Assembly: GCF_015674855.1 (NCBI RefSeq)
Contig: NZ_JADMLG010000004.1
Location: 62,001 to 126,000, forward strand
From: Nocardia bovistercoris
GTDB taxonomy: Bacteria > Actinomycetota > Actinomycetes > Mycobacteriales > Mycobacteriaceae
Direction of reading: 5' to 3'
Length of the DNA: 64,000 bases
The notes below the pieces were generated by a model. It was not told the DNA's origin and did not search any database. It worked only from the letters and a program-made list of their open reading frames with translations. A program made the translations under genes and the position numbers. Below are positions 34,798 through 43,744 of the stretch, piece by piece; the first letter of the stretch is position 1, and every line of letters begins with the position of its first letter.

Positions 34798-37700
34798 TCA
34801 GCGTTGCGGTAGGAACCCCGAGACCACGAACTCGCGAACGTAGGCGTCGATCGCCGCGCGATCCACCGGCGGGCACACCACGCCGCTGTCGCGCAGAGCG
34901 CGCGTGCTGTGCTCGTCGTCCCAGGTGTGCTGGGCGGCGAATCCGGCGTAGTTGCCGGTGGTGAGCGCGGCACGCACCAGTGAGTCGTCGCCCGCGGCGT
35001 TGCGCAGCCGGGACTCGTGTTCCAGCGCCGCGTGCACGGTCGCGAGATCGGCTGTCGCCACCGGCATCCCGTGTTCGCGCAGACAGGCGAAGATCTCCCG
35101 CACCGGCACCGGGACGCGATTGACCAGGTGGTAGACGGTGTCCGCGCGGTCGCGGCGGGAGATCGCCACGATGGCGGCGGCCACGTAGGTCACCGGGACC
35201 AGCGACACGCTCGCCGCGCCAACGTCGGGAGCCATCCCGAGCACGGCGGCGGCGTGGACCAGGTTCCAGAACGAGTCGTCCGCACTGTTCAGCCCGGCGT
35301 GCGGGTCGCCGCAGATGGTGCCGGGGCGATAGATCGCGACCGGGACGCCGCGCGCACCCGCCTGCCGCACCAATTCCTCGGCGGCCCACTTGGTTCGGGC
35401 GTACCCGTTGTCGGGCAGGTCGTCGGCGCGCAGCCGGGTCGTCTCCGCGATCGCGCCCGCGACCGGCGCGAGGCCGACCGTCGCGCCGATGGTCGACACG
35501 AAATGCACCGCTTTGAGCCGGTGTGTCGTCGCCAGCCGCAGCACAGCGCGCGTGCTCTCGACATTGTCGGCGCGCAGCCGGTCGTACGGATCGATGTGAT
35601 TGACTCGCGCGCCGTTGTGGTAGATCGCATCCACCGTCGAACCGAGCCGCTCGTAGTCTTCCTGGCTCAGACCGAGATTCGGCGCGGCCAGGTCGCCGGG
35701 CACGGCGATCACGCGGTCGGCGAAGGCGGGATCCCACAGCCGGAATCGGGTCAGCGCCCGGCGGATCCGGTGCGCGGCGGTCTCCGCGTCGTCGGCGCGC
35801 ACCAGGCACCATACCCGCGCCTCGGTGCGGTCGAGCAGTTCGCGCAGCAGGTACGCGCCGAGGAATCCGGTGGCGCCGGTGAGCAGCACCGCGCGCGGGT
35901 CACCGGTCGGAAGATCAGTGCGTCCGTCGGCGGTGATGTCGGTTTCGAGGACGGCGTCCTCGGCGGGCGTCGGCGCGGACCGCAGCGGCGTCGCGCCGTC
36001 GAGGTGGCCGGCCAGCGCTCCCACCGTGGAGTAGGTCAGCAGCGCCGACATCGACACATCGGTACCGAGCCGGGCCGAGAGCCGCTGGTGCAGGGTGAAG
36101 GCGAGCAGCGAGGACCCGCCGAGTTGGAAGAAGTCGTCCTCGACCCCGATCGGCGCCACGCCGAGCACCTCCGAGAAGACCTCCGCCACAGCGTGTTCGA
36201 GTTCCGTGCGGGGCGGCGTGCCCGCGCGTGCGGCGAAGACCGGGTCGGGCAGCGCCGCGCGGTCGAGCTTGCCGCTGGTGTTGACCGGGAATTCGGGCAG
36301 CGTCAGCACCGCCGCGGGCACCATGTAGCCCGGCAGCGTGCGCGACACCGCGCGGCGCAGGTCGTCGGTGTCCACCGTCGCGCCCGCCGCGGGCACCACG
36401 TAGCCGACGAGCCGGTCGCCGGTCTCCGACGGCCGCACCGTCACCGCCGCCTGACCAACGGTCGGATCGGCGAGCAGGGCCGACTCGATCTCACCGAGCT
36501 CGATGCGATGCCCGCGTACCTTCACCTGGAAATCGGTGCGCCCCAGGTATTCCAGCACACCGGTCGGCGTCCAGCGCACCAGGTCGCCGGTGCGGTACAT
36601 CCGTTCGCCGTCGAACGGATTCGCGACGAACCGCCCCGCGGTGAGCGCGGGCGCCGCGTGGTACCCGCGCGCCAGCTGGACACCCGCGAGATACAACTCG
36701 CCCACCGCGCCAACCGGCACCGGCCGCAGGCGTTCGTCGAGCACGTGGCAGCGCGAATTCCACTGCGGCACACCGATCGGCACCGACGCGGCGGTCAGGT
36801 CGGCGGGCCGCAACCGATGCTCGGTGATGCTCACCGCGGCCTCGGTCGGACCGTACAGGTTGTGGATCTCGGCGGCGCAGATCGCGTCGAGGGCAAGCGC
36901 GGTCTCCGGCGGGAGCGCCTCGCCGATCACGAATACCGCGCGCAGGCATGCCAATTCGGCGGCGGTGGCGTGCGCGGCGAACACCGTGAGCATGGACGGT
37001 ACGAAATCGGTGAGCGTGATCCGGTGTTCGGCGACCGCGCGGCTCAGCGCGGCGGGATCGCGATGGTCGTCGCGACCCGCGAGTACCAGGGTCGCGCCCG
37101 CCCACAGCGGCAGGAAGTAGCCCCACAGGGAGACGTCGAAGGTGGCGGGCGTCTTGTGCAGGTAGCGGTCGCTCGCCCGCACATCGTAGGTCTCGCGCAT
37201 CCAGGTCATCTGGTTGACGATCGCGTCGTGCGTCACCACGACGCCCTTGGGGCGGCCGGTCGACCCCGAGGTGTAGATGACGTAGGCCGGATGGTCCCCG
37301 CGCAGTCGCGCGACCCGCTCGTGCGCGCGCACCGGCGTTTGGTCGAACGCGGACAGGTCGAGGGTGTCCGACAGCGTCGTCTCGGCCACCGTGAACTCGT
37401 CGGCGACCGTGCTGAGGACCAGGCGCGGCGCGGCGGCTTCGAGGACGTAGCGCACCCGGTCGGCCGGATGGTCGGGGTCGATCGGCACCCAGCAGCCGCC
37501 CGCCGCCACCACCGCGTACATGGCGACGACCTGCTCGACGGAGCGCCGCATGGCGATGGCGACCACCGTCTCCGGGCCGACACCGTCGCGAATCAGCTTG
37601 CGGGCCAGTCTGTTCACCCGGGCGAACAGCTCCGCGTAGGTCAGCGACCGTCCGTCGTGCACCAGCGCCGTCGAATCGGGAGTCGCCGCAGCGTGCCGTT

Positions 37701-40700
37701 CGGGTTCGGAATGCAGGAATTCCGGTGCGACCGCGCGGCTTTCACCGCGCGACCAGTCGATCAGCCGCCGCCGTTCCTCGGGCGCGATGATGTCGAGATC
37801 GCCGACGGCCGCCTCGGGCGCGGCCGCGACCTCGTGCAGCACCCGCACGTACCCGTCCAGGAACCGCTGAACCGTGGGCTCATCGAAAAGGTCCGTCGCA
37901 TAACAGAACCGGATGATGATGGGCCCGGGCCCGCCGTCGACGCCGACGGTGTCGACCACCACGATGTGCAGATCGGTCTTGGCGGTCGTCGCGTCCACAT
38001 CCACGAACGAGAAGCTGAGGCCCGGCAGTTCCAGACTGGCCTGCGCGAAATTCTGGAACGCGAATCCCACCTGGTAGAGCGGGTGTCGACCGGGGGAGCG
38101 CACCGGGTCGACCGCGTCGACGATGTGCTCGAACGGCGCCTCGGCGTGCGCGAAATTCGACAGGTCGCGGTCGCGGGTGCGGGTCAGCAGTTCGGTGAAA
38201 CTCTCCTGCGCCGTCACCGTGGTCCGCGACACCGTGGTGTTGACGAACATGCCGACGATCCGGTCCAGCGCGGGTTCGGCGCGATTGGTCATCGGCACGC
38301 CGATCGCGATGTCGGAGGTGCCCGACAGCCGCGCCAGCAGCACCGCGAGCGCGGTGCGCATCACCATGAACAGGGTCGCCCGCTGGGATCGCGCGACCGT
38401 GAGCAGTCCCCGGTGCAGGTCCGCCGTGGTCGAATTCTGCACCGCCGCACCGCGCAGCGAGGCGACCGGCGGCCGCGGCCGGTCGGTGGGCAGATCCAAC
38501 TCGTCGGGGAGACCGGCGAGTTCGGTTGTCCAGTAGTCGAGTTGGCGCGCCAACGCCGACTCCGGATCCTCGCGCTCGCCGAGCACCTCGCGCTGCCACA
38601 GTGCGTAATCGGCGTACTGCACCTCCAGCGGACGCCAGGCGGGCACGGCGCCCGCGCATCGTGCGGCATAGGCGGTCGCGATATCGCGGGCGAGTGGCGC
38701 GAGCGAGGAACCGTCGGCGCAGATGTGGTGCACGGTGAACACCAGCACATAGCCGTCCTCGGTGCGCAGCAGCCCGATGCGCAGCGGCACCTCGGCGGCG
38801 ACATCGAAACCGCGCCCGAGGATGTCGCGCACCCGGTCCTCGACCGCGTCGGCGCGCAGTTCCTCCACCGCGAATTCGCCGAGTACGTGCGCGGTGTCGA
38901 GCACCTCTTGGCGCGGTCCGTGCTCGTCGGCCGGGTAGCGGGTGCGCAGCGCCTCGTGCCGAGTGATGGTGTCGGCGAACGCGGCCCGCAGCGCTGCCAC
39001 GTCGACCTGTTCGCGCGCGACCCGCATGGCGAACCCGATATTGTCCACCGAGGAGGCTGTGTCGAATTGATTGCGCAGCCAGAACCGCAACTGCGCGGGC
39101 GAGAGCGGAATCCGTTCCGGCCGTTGGCGAGCCAGCAGCGCGGGCCGCGCGGTGTCGAAGCGCTGTGACTGGATGGCCTTGGCGAGCGCGGCCACGCTCG
39201 GGTGGTCGAACACCAGTCGTGCCGGGATCTGGAGTCGGCAGGTGTCGCTGAGCCTGGCCGCCACCTGGGTCGCGAGGATCGAATTGCCGCCCGCGGTGAA
39301 GAAATCCGCGTCGGCGTCGACGAGTTCGTGGCCGAGCACGTGCGCGAACACCGCGGCGACCAGTTCTTCGCCCAGTCCGGAAAGGCGGCGCGCGGCGCGC
39401 TGTTCGCCGACCGTGGCGCGCAGCGCGGCCCGATCGGTCTTCCCGGTGGGGGTCAACGGGATTCGATCGACGACGGTAATCGCGGCGGGCAGCATGAAGC
39501 GGGGCAGCCTGCCTGCCAGCTCGGCCGCGAGTTCGGCGGGATCGGGGCGGGTCGCGGAGTCGGGTTCGACGAAGGAGGCGAGTTCGGTCTCACCGGCGGC
39601 GGTCCTGCGGTCGACGGTCACCGCCGACCGCACGCCGGGCAGCGCCGCCAGCGCCGCGTCGATCTCGCCTAGTTCGATGCGGAACCCGCGGATCTTCACC
39701 TGGTCGTCGCCGCGACCCAGGTATTCCAGTTCGCCCTGCGAGGTCCAGCGCACCAGGTCTCCGGTGCGGTACATGCGCTCGCCGTGACCGCCGTGCGGAT
39801 CGGCGACGAAGCGCTGCGCGGTGAGGTCATGGCGCCCGCGATATCCGCGCGCCACGGCCGGACCCGAAACATACAGCTCGCCCGCAACCCCGACGCCGAC
39901 GAGTCGCAGCCTGGCGTCGAGCACCCGCAGGCGCACACCGGGCACCGCCGTACCGATGGTCACCGGCATGCCCGCGCTCAGCGGCGCGCTGAGGGTGGCG
40001 GCGATGGTGGTCTCGGTGGGTCCGTAGGCGTTGTGGAATCGGCGTGCGCCGAAGGCCCAGCGCCGCACCAGGGCGGGCGGGCAGGGTTCGCCGCCGACGA
40101 TCACCACCCGAAGCGCCGTGAGCTCCGCCGGTTCGATGGAGGCCAGCGCCGACGGGGTCAGGAAGGCGTGGGTGACCTCGCGCTCGGCCAGCAGCGCCAC
40201 CAACTCCGCGCCGCCGTACACCGTCGGCGGCGCCACGACCAGCGTGCCCGACGGCCCGAAGGCCAGCAGCATCTCCAGGATCGAGGCGTCGAAGCTGGGG
40301 GAGGCGAAATGCAGGACGCGGTCGCCCTCGGTGACGCCGTACCGGGCGATCTGCTCGGCGCACAGGGCGGCGATGCCCGCGTGCGTGACCGCGACACCCT
40401 TCGGATTCCCGGTGGAGCCCGAGGTGTAGATCACATACGCCGGATTCGACACCCGTGCGGGCGCGATCTGGTCCAGGTACGACGGCGGGTTGGTCGGCTC
40501 GTCGGCGCAGCGGGCCGCGAGGTCGGGATCGTCCAGACTCAGCCAGTCGACTCCGGCGGGCAGCGTGTCCCGATGTGTGAGGACGGTCAGCCCGAGTTCG
40601 GCCCCGCAGTCACGGACCTGGTATTCGATGCGCGAACGCGGGAATCCGGGATCGATGGGGACGAAGGCCGCACCGGTCCTCGCCACCGCCCACACCGCGA

Positions 40701-40968
40701 CGATCGATTCCAAGGACCGGGACATGGCGATGGCGACGGTGGTCTCGGGGCGGGCGCCGAGCTTCAGCAAAACTCTGGCTAATTGCGCTGAGCGGACGTC
40801 GAGCGCGCGATAGGTGAGCGTGCGGTCGCCGTCGCGGACCGCGATCCCATCGGGATTGGCCTCCGCCGCGGCCCCGAGCAATGCCGCGAGGGTCGGTACT
40901 TGCACTTCCGTGCGGCGCCGCGGTCGGGTCCGGCGCGACGACGCGGCCCGCTGCACACCACTGGTCAC
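34798..40968 (-). CDS. Dimodular NRPS with terminal reductase (A-T-C-A-T-R)
   Basis: The product has 2056 residues from GTG 40968. Domains: A1 (about 25-520, AYVIYTSGSTGNPKG), T1 (Ser563 in TAGGNS), C of LCL type (about 620-1060, VHHICADG at 746-753), A2 (about 1085-1580), T2 (Ser1620 in LGGSS), reductase (about 1690-2050, TGATGFLG and Tyr1856-x3-Lys1860). Loading starts directly at A1, so a free-amine dipeptide is made and released as an aldehyde or alcohol. By-eye specificity codes are A1 DALFIGAIAK and A2 DVWDFILVSK. These do not match codes I know; Asp1321 hints at a basic residue for A2. No MbtH or PPTase gene is adjacent. Confidence 0.93.
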   Translation of the reverse strand: MTSGVQRAASSRRTRPRRRTEVQVPTLAALLGAAAEANPDGIAVRDGDRTLTYRALDVRSAQLARVLLKLGARPETTVAIAMSRSLESIVAVWAVARTGAAFVPIDPGFPRSRIEYQVRDCGAELGLTVLTHRDTLPAGVDWLSLDDPDLAARCADEPTNPPSYLDQIAPARVSNPAYVIYTSGSTGNPKGVAVTHAGIAALCAEQIARYGVTEGDRVLHFASPSFDASILEMLLAFGPSGTLVVAPPTVYGGAELVALLAEREVTHAFLTPSALASIEPAELTALRVVIVGGEPCPPALVRRWAFGARRFHNAYGPTETTIAATLSAPLSAGMPVTIGTAVPGVRLRVLDARLRLVGVGVAGELYVSGPAVARGYRGRHDLTAQRFVADPHGGHGERMYRTGDLVRWTSQGELEYLGRGDDQVKIRGFRIELGEIDAALAALPGVRSAVTVDRRTAAGETELASFVEPDSATRPDPAELAAELAGRLPRFMLPAAITVVDRIPLTPTGKTDRAALRATVGEQRAARRLSGLGEELVAAVFAHVLGHELVDADADFFTAGGNSILATQVAARLSDTCRLQIPARLVFDHPSVAALAKAIQSQRFDTARPALLARQRPERIPLSPAQLRFWLRNQFDTASSVDNIGFAMRVAREQVDVAALRAAFADTITRHEALRTRYPADEHGPRQEVLDTAHVLGEFAVEELRADAVEDRVRDILGRGFDVAAEVPLRIGLLRTEDGYVLVFTVHHICADGSSLAPLARDIATAYAARCAGAVPAWRPLEVQYADYALWQREVLGEREDPESALARQLDYWTTELAGLPDELDLPTDRPRPPVASLRGAAVQNSTTADLHRGLLTVARSQRATLFMVMRTALAVLLARLSGTSDIAIGVPMTNRAEPALDRIVGMFVNTTVSRTTVTAQESFTELLTRTRDRDLSNFAHAEAPFEHIVDAVDPVRSPGRHPLYQVGFAFQNFAQASLELPGLSFSFVDVDATTAKTDLHIVVVDTVGVDGGPGPIIIRFCYATDLFDEPTVQRFLDGYVRVLHEVAAAPEAAVGDLDIIAPEERRRLIDWSRGESRAVAPEFLHSEPERHAAATPDSTALVHDGRSLTYAELFARVNRLARKLIRDGVGPETVVAIAMRRSVEQVVAMYAVVAAGGCWVPIDPDHPADRVRYVLEAAAPRLVLSTVADEFTVAETTLSDTLDLSAFDQTPVRAHERVARLRGDHPAYVIYTSGSTGRPKGVVVTHDAIVNQMTWMRETYDVRASDRYLHKTPATFDVSLWGYFLPLWAGATLVLAGRDDHRDPAALSRAVAEHRITLTDFVPSMLTVFAAHATAAELACLRAVFVIGEALPPETALALDAICAAEIHNLYGPTEAAVSITEHRLRPADLTAASVPIGVPQWNSRCHVLDERLRPVPVGAVGELYLAGVQLARGYHAAPALTAGRFVANPFDGERMYRTGDLVRWTPTGVLEYLGRTDFQVKVRGHRIELGEIESALLADPTVGQAAVTVRPSETGDRLVGYVVPAAGATVDTDDLRRAVSRTLPGYMVPAAVLTLPEFPVNTSGKLDRAALPDPVFAARAGTPPRTELEHAVAEVFSEVLGVAPIGVEDDFFQLGGSSLLAFTLHQRLSARLGTDVSMSALLTYSTVGALAGHLDGATPLRSAPTPAEDAVLETDITADGRTDLPTGDPRAVLLTGATGFLGAYLLRELLDRTEARVWCLVRADDAETAAHRIRRALTRFRLWDPAFADRVIAVPGDLAAPNLGLSQEDYERLGSTVDAIYHNGARVNHIDPYDRLRADNVESTRAVLRLATTHRLKAVHFVSTIGATVGLAPVAGAIAETTRLRADDLPDNGYARTKWAAEELVRQAGARGVPVAIYRPGTICGDPHAGLNSADDSFWNLVHAAAVLGMAPDVGAASVSLVPVTYVAAAIVAISRRDRADTVYHLVNRVPVPVREIFACLREHGMPVATADLATVHAALEHESRLRNAAGDDSLVRAALTTGNYAGFAAQHTWDDEHSTRALRDSGVVCPPVDRAAIDAYVREFVVSGFLPQR

Positions 40969-41082
40969 GTTTTGTCCCGCCTAGTACGAACTGCTGAGCG
41001 GCCCGATGCTACAACGCAACGGCTCCCGACGCCATCGGCGGGCGGGGTTGCACCGGGCGGTGAATCTCTTCCGTTCGGTAGT

Positions 41083-42039
41083 TCAGACCCGGTCGGGGGA
41101 TGGCCCGACCATGCTGTTCGCCCGCGGCGCGGTGCGCATCCTGAACGCCGCGACAACTGTGACGAGCAGTACCGTCACCAATTCGAGAACGTTCCACGCG
41201 ACCGGGTCGTCCACCGGATCGACCGCGAGCGGCAGGCGCTCGCGTCGGGCCGCGGTGTCGACGGCGCGTGGCGCGGGCGGTTCCGGTGCGGCGGCCGTGG
41301 TATCCGTCGGTAACGGGAGGGGCGGCGCGGGCAACGTGGGCGGTGCTGTCGCGGGTCGCGGCGGCGGCAGCGGGTCGAGCCGCAGCGGTATGCCGGGCTG
41401 CGGCGCCTGCACCGGAATCGATAACAAGCAGGTGAGCAGGGCACTGCCGGTGACCGCGCTGCCCGTGACCGCGCTGCCGACCGCGGCGCTGCCCAGTCCT
41501 GAGCCGCTGGAACCCGGCCCGGAACCGCTGGAGCCGGGCGCGACCAGCACCGGCCCGATCAGGCTCGGCGCGACCGATCCCGGCCCGATCGGCCACGGTC
41601 CGGCCGATCCGCTCCCGGTGGCCGAGCCGAGCAGGATGGCACCGCCGCCGACCAGGGCGCTGCCGGTGCACGCCGCCGCGACGCTGCCGCCGTCGAGTCC
41701 GAGCGTTTCGGCTGAACTCGACGGCGAGGGGGCCTGCTCCTCGACCATCGTGCTCCGCTCCGGAACCGCGGGCGACTCGAGCTCGTCGCCCGGCGTTGTC
41801 CGCGGTGCCGAAGGCGCGGTCGGTGCGAGCGCCCCACCCATCGTGAACTGCGACGACGGCGCGAGCGCGAGTTCGTCTCCGGAAGCTGAACTTCCCGTCG
41901 AGACACCCTCGCCCCCCGCGCTGCCGGAGACGATGTCGCCGAGCGAGATCGGCGCCTGCGCCTGCGCAGGCACGGAGATTGGCAACAGTGCAGCTATCGC
42001 GAATTCGCCGGCGAGCACGCAAGCGGTCCGTGTGTTCAT
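41083..42039 (-). CDS. Exported Ala/Gly/Ser/Pro-rich protein with C-terminal anchor
   Basis: The product has 318 residues from ATG 42039. Signal peptide MNTRTACVLAGEFAIAALLP ends near VPAQAQA. A low-complexity body follows (GSGPGSSGSGLGSAAVGS; PPPRPATAPPTLPAPPLPLP). A C-terminal transmembrane helix NVLELVTVLLVTVVAAF and a short basic tail anchor it. Domain unknown. It overlaps nothing and follows the DUF4239 gene by 13 bases, so they are likely co-transcribed. Confidence 0.65.
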   Translation of the reverse strand: MNTRTACVLAGEFAIAALLPISVPAQAQAPISLGDIVSGSAGGEGVSTGSSASGDELALAPSSQFTMGGALAPTAPSAPRTTPGDELESPAVPERSTMVEEQAPSPSSSAETLGLDGGSVAAACTGSALVGGGAILLGSATGSGSAGPWPIGPGSVAPSLIGPVLVAPGSSGSGPGSSGSGLGSAAVGSAVTGSAVTGSALLTCLLSIPVQAPQPGIPLRLDPLPPPRPATAPPTLPAPPLPLPTDTTAAAPEPPAPRAVDTAARRERLPLAVDPVDDPVAWNVLELVTVLLVTVVAAFRMRTAPRANSMVGPSPDRV

Positions 42040-42052
42040 CGCCCCCACCCGA

Positions 42053-42838
42053 CTAGTTCGCCAACCGATAACGGGCAACCTCGATCTGCTGATATCGCGT
42101 CACCGCGAGCTCGAAAGCCTCGCGGGAGACGAGGTTGCCACCGGAGAACGGATGGTCGAGATTGTGGACCTGCAACAGCGCCGAACCGACCACGATGCCG
42201 AGCAGCCCCGTCATCACGACACTGCGCCTGCTGATCCGCACCCCCGAGAGTATCGGGCTGAGCAACAACAGGGCGGTTCCGAATATCAGTGCGGCATAGA
42301 GGAAACCGGGCAGTCCCTCCCTGGCGTCGATCGCGCGGTCCTGGCGGGCCAGCGCGACCCGCTTCAACGCCTCGGCGGTCTCGTCGCGACGATCACGAGA
42401 CTCGGTGTCGCTCGGCGCCATCGCCGTCACCGTCGCGCGCAGGTTGTCGAAGGTGCGCTGGGTGTCGCCGCTGAGCCCGCTCTCCCGATTCATCACCGCC
42501 CATTCGGCATTCATCACCTCGTCGGTGTAATCCCTTATCCCGCTCTGGATCAGAACCTGCTCCGGTTCGGGCATGGCCTCGGCCGCCCAGTAGGCGTCGA
42601 CCAGGGCCTTGGATTCGGCGATGGTGTGACCGCGCGCGTTCTGATACTGCTGCCAACTGATGACGACGACGAACGCGACCACCGCGGTGAAGAACGTCTT
42701 GATCAGGTCGAGAACCAGTGTGCCCGAGGACTCGTCGTCGGCCTGCCGCCAAGATCGAGGGCGCAGCCGATCACCGATGACGAGCGCGCCGAGCGCGAGC
42801 GTCGCGGCGATGAGGGAGACGATCAATTCCTGTGCCAT
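42053..42838 (-). CDS. DUF4239 (bestrophin-like) membrane protein
   Basis: The product has 261 residues with four transmembrane helices: about 5-23, 43-63, 178-198 and 206-224. A central soluble helical segment contains NARGHTIAESKALVDAYWAA. The arrangement and the motif NAR..T..E...L...Y match DUF4239, called bestrophin-like. Function is unknown, possibly an anion channel by analogy. Confidence 0.85.
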   Translation of the reverse strand: MAQELIVSLIAATLALGALVIGDRLRPRSWRQADDESSGTLVLDLIKTFFTAVVAFVVVISWQQYQNARGHTIAESKALVDAYWAAEAMPEPEQVLIQSGIRDYTDEVMNAEWAVMNRESGLSGDTQRTFDNLRATVTAMAPSDTESRDRRDETAEALKRVALARQDRAIDAREGLPGFLYAALIFGTALLLLSPILSGVRISRRSVVMTGLLGIVVGSALLQVHNLDHPFSGGNLVSREAFELAVTRYQQIEVARYRLAN

Positions 42839-42961
42839 GGCGGTGTTTCACCCTTCCTCGGCGCCGAATACGCGACCGCCGATGGCGGTCAGTCAGGTAT
42901 TCGAGACCGTGCGGCGGATGGATCGAAGACATCGGAATGTCCGGGAATCGCTGTGGCGGAA

Positions 42962-43684
42962 TCAGACTCCGTACTTCGCCAGCGCCCGCGCGACGATCTC
43001 GTCCAACCGCGCGTGATGCGCGCCCTTCCAATACACCTGCCCGCATTCGACGCACTGGGCGAAGGTGTCGTAGGTCTGTTCGGTGTTGCCGCGCAACTGA
43101 CCTCGCATCGACTCCTTGTCGGCCACCCGCAGCGCGCCGTTGCATGCCGTGCAGCGCGTCCACGGCGCCAGCCGAGGCGCGAACCGAGACAGCACGTCGT
43201 CGAGCTGATCGGCGGGACGGTGGCTGTAGACGTAGGCGCCCGCGAAGATCTCGCGCCGTCGCAACAGCCCGCGGTCGCGAGACAGCAGCACCCGCCGCTC
43301 CACCACCGACCGCGCGGCCAACGCCGCGTCGCCGATATCGGGATTCTCGTAGGCGGCGTCCACCCCGAGCAGACGCAGGCGTCGCGCCAGTGTGCCGAGA
43401 TGGATGTCGAGCAGGAAGCGCACCGGTTCGCTGCGTTGCTGCGGCCGCGACACCGCGCGCACCGCTATCGATTCCCCCGCGGCGGGGATGTGCGAAGGCG
43501 CCTTGCCGCGTCCGTCGACCAGCAGTTCGCCGACCTCGGTCAGCGGCACCCCGAGCGACTCGACCAGGTGGCCGAGCGTCGACATCCCGTCGACCCGGAT
43601 CGAGATCGGCGCGCCACGCCGCGCGGCGCCGAGGAACAGCTCCAACTCGGTCGCGAAGTCGACGGTGATCTCCCCGGTGTCCAC
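42962..43684 (-). CDS. Mut7-C RNase-like protein with ubiquitin-like N-terminus
   Basis: The product has 240 residues. The N-terminal ThiS/ubiquitin-like fold (about 1-80) precedes the Mut7-C PIN-like domain (about 90-240). FLLDIHLGTLARRLRLLGVD and VVERRVLLSRDRGLLRR are diagnostic. Two cysteine pairs (CTACNGAL and CVECGQVYWKG) form a zinc ribbon. Predicted to bind or cut RNA; no substrate known. Confidence 0.9.
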   Translation of the reverse strand: MDTGEITVDFATELELFLGAARRGAPISIRVDGMSTLGHLVESLGVPLTEVGELLVDGRGKAPSHIPAAGESIAVRAVSRPQQRSEPVRFLLDIHLGTLARRLRLLGVDAAYENPDIGDAALAARSVVERRVLLSRDRGLLRRREIFAGAYVYSHRPADQLDDVLSRFAPRLAPWTRCTACNGALRVADKESMRGQLRGNTEQTYDTFAQCVECGQVYWKGAHHARLDEIVARALAKYGV

Positions 43685-43744
43685 CTCGTCAGCATGCCGG
43701 CGTCCGGGCTTTCGCGCCCGGCGTATTTCCGGCGCGGGCCGCGC

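Noticed and set aside
34489..34812. Short plus-strand frame after the EthD gene
   Set aside because: Ala/Pro/Arg-rich, no ribosome site, overlaps the NRPS end, and no resemblance to a family such as MbtH.
35017..39168. A 1383-codon open frame on the plus strand
   Set aside because: It is antisense to the NRPS gene, rich in Arg/Gly/His and without domains. Such long antisense frames are normal in very GC-rich coding DNA.
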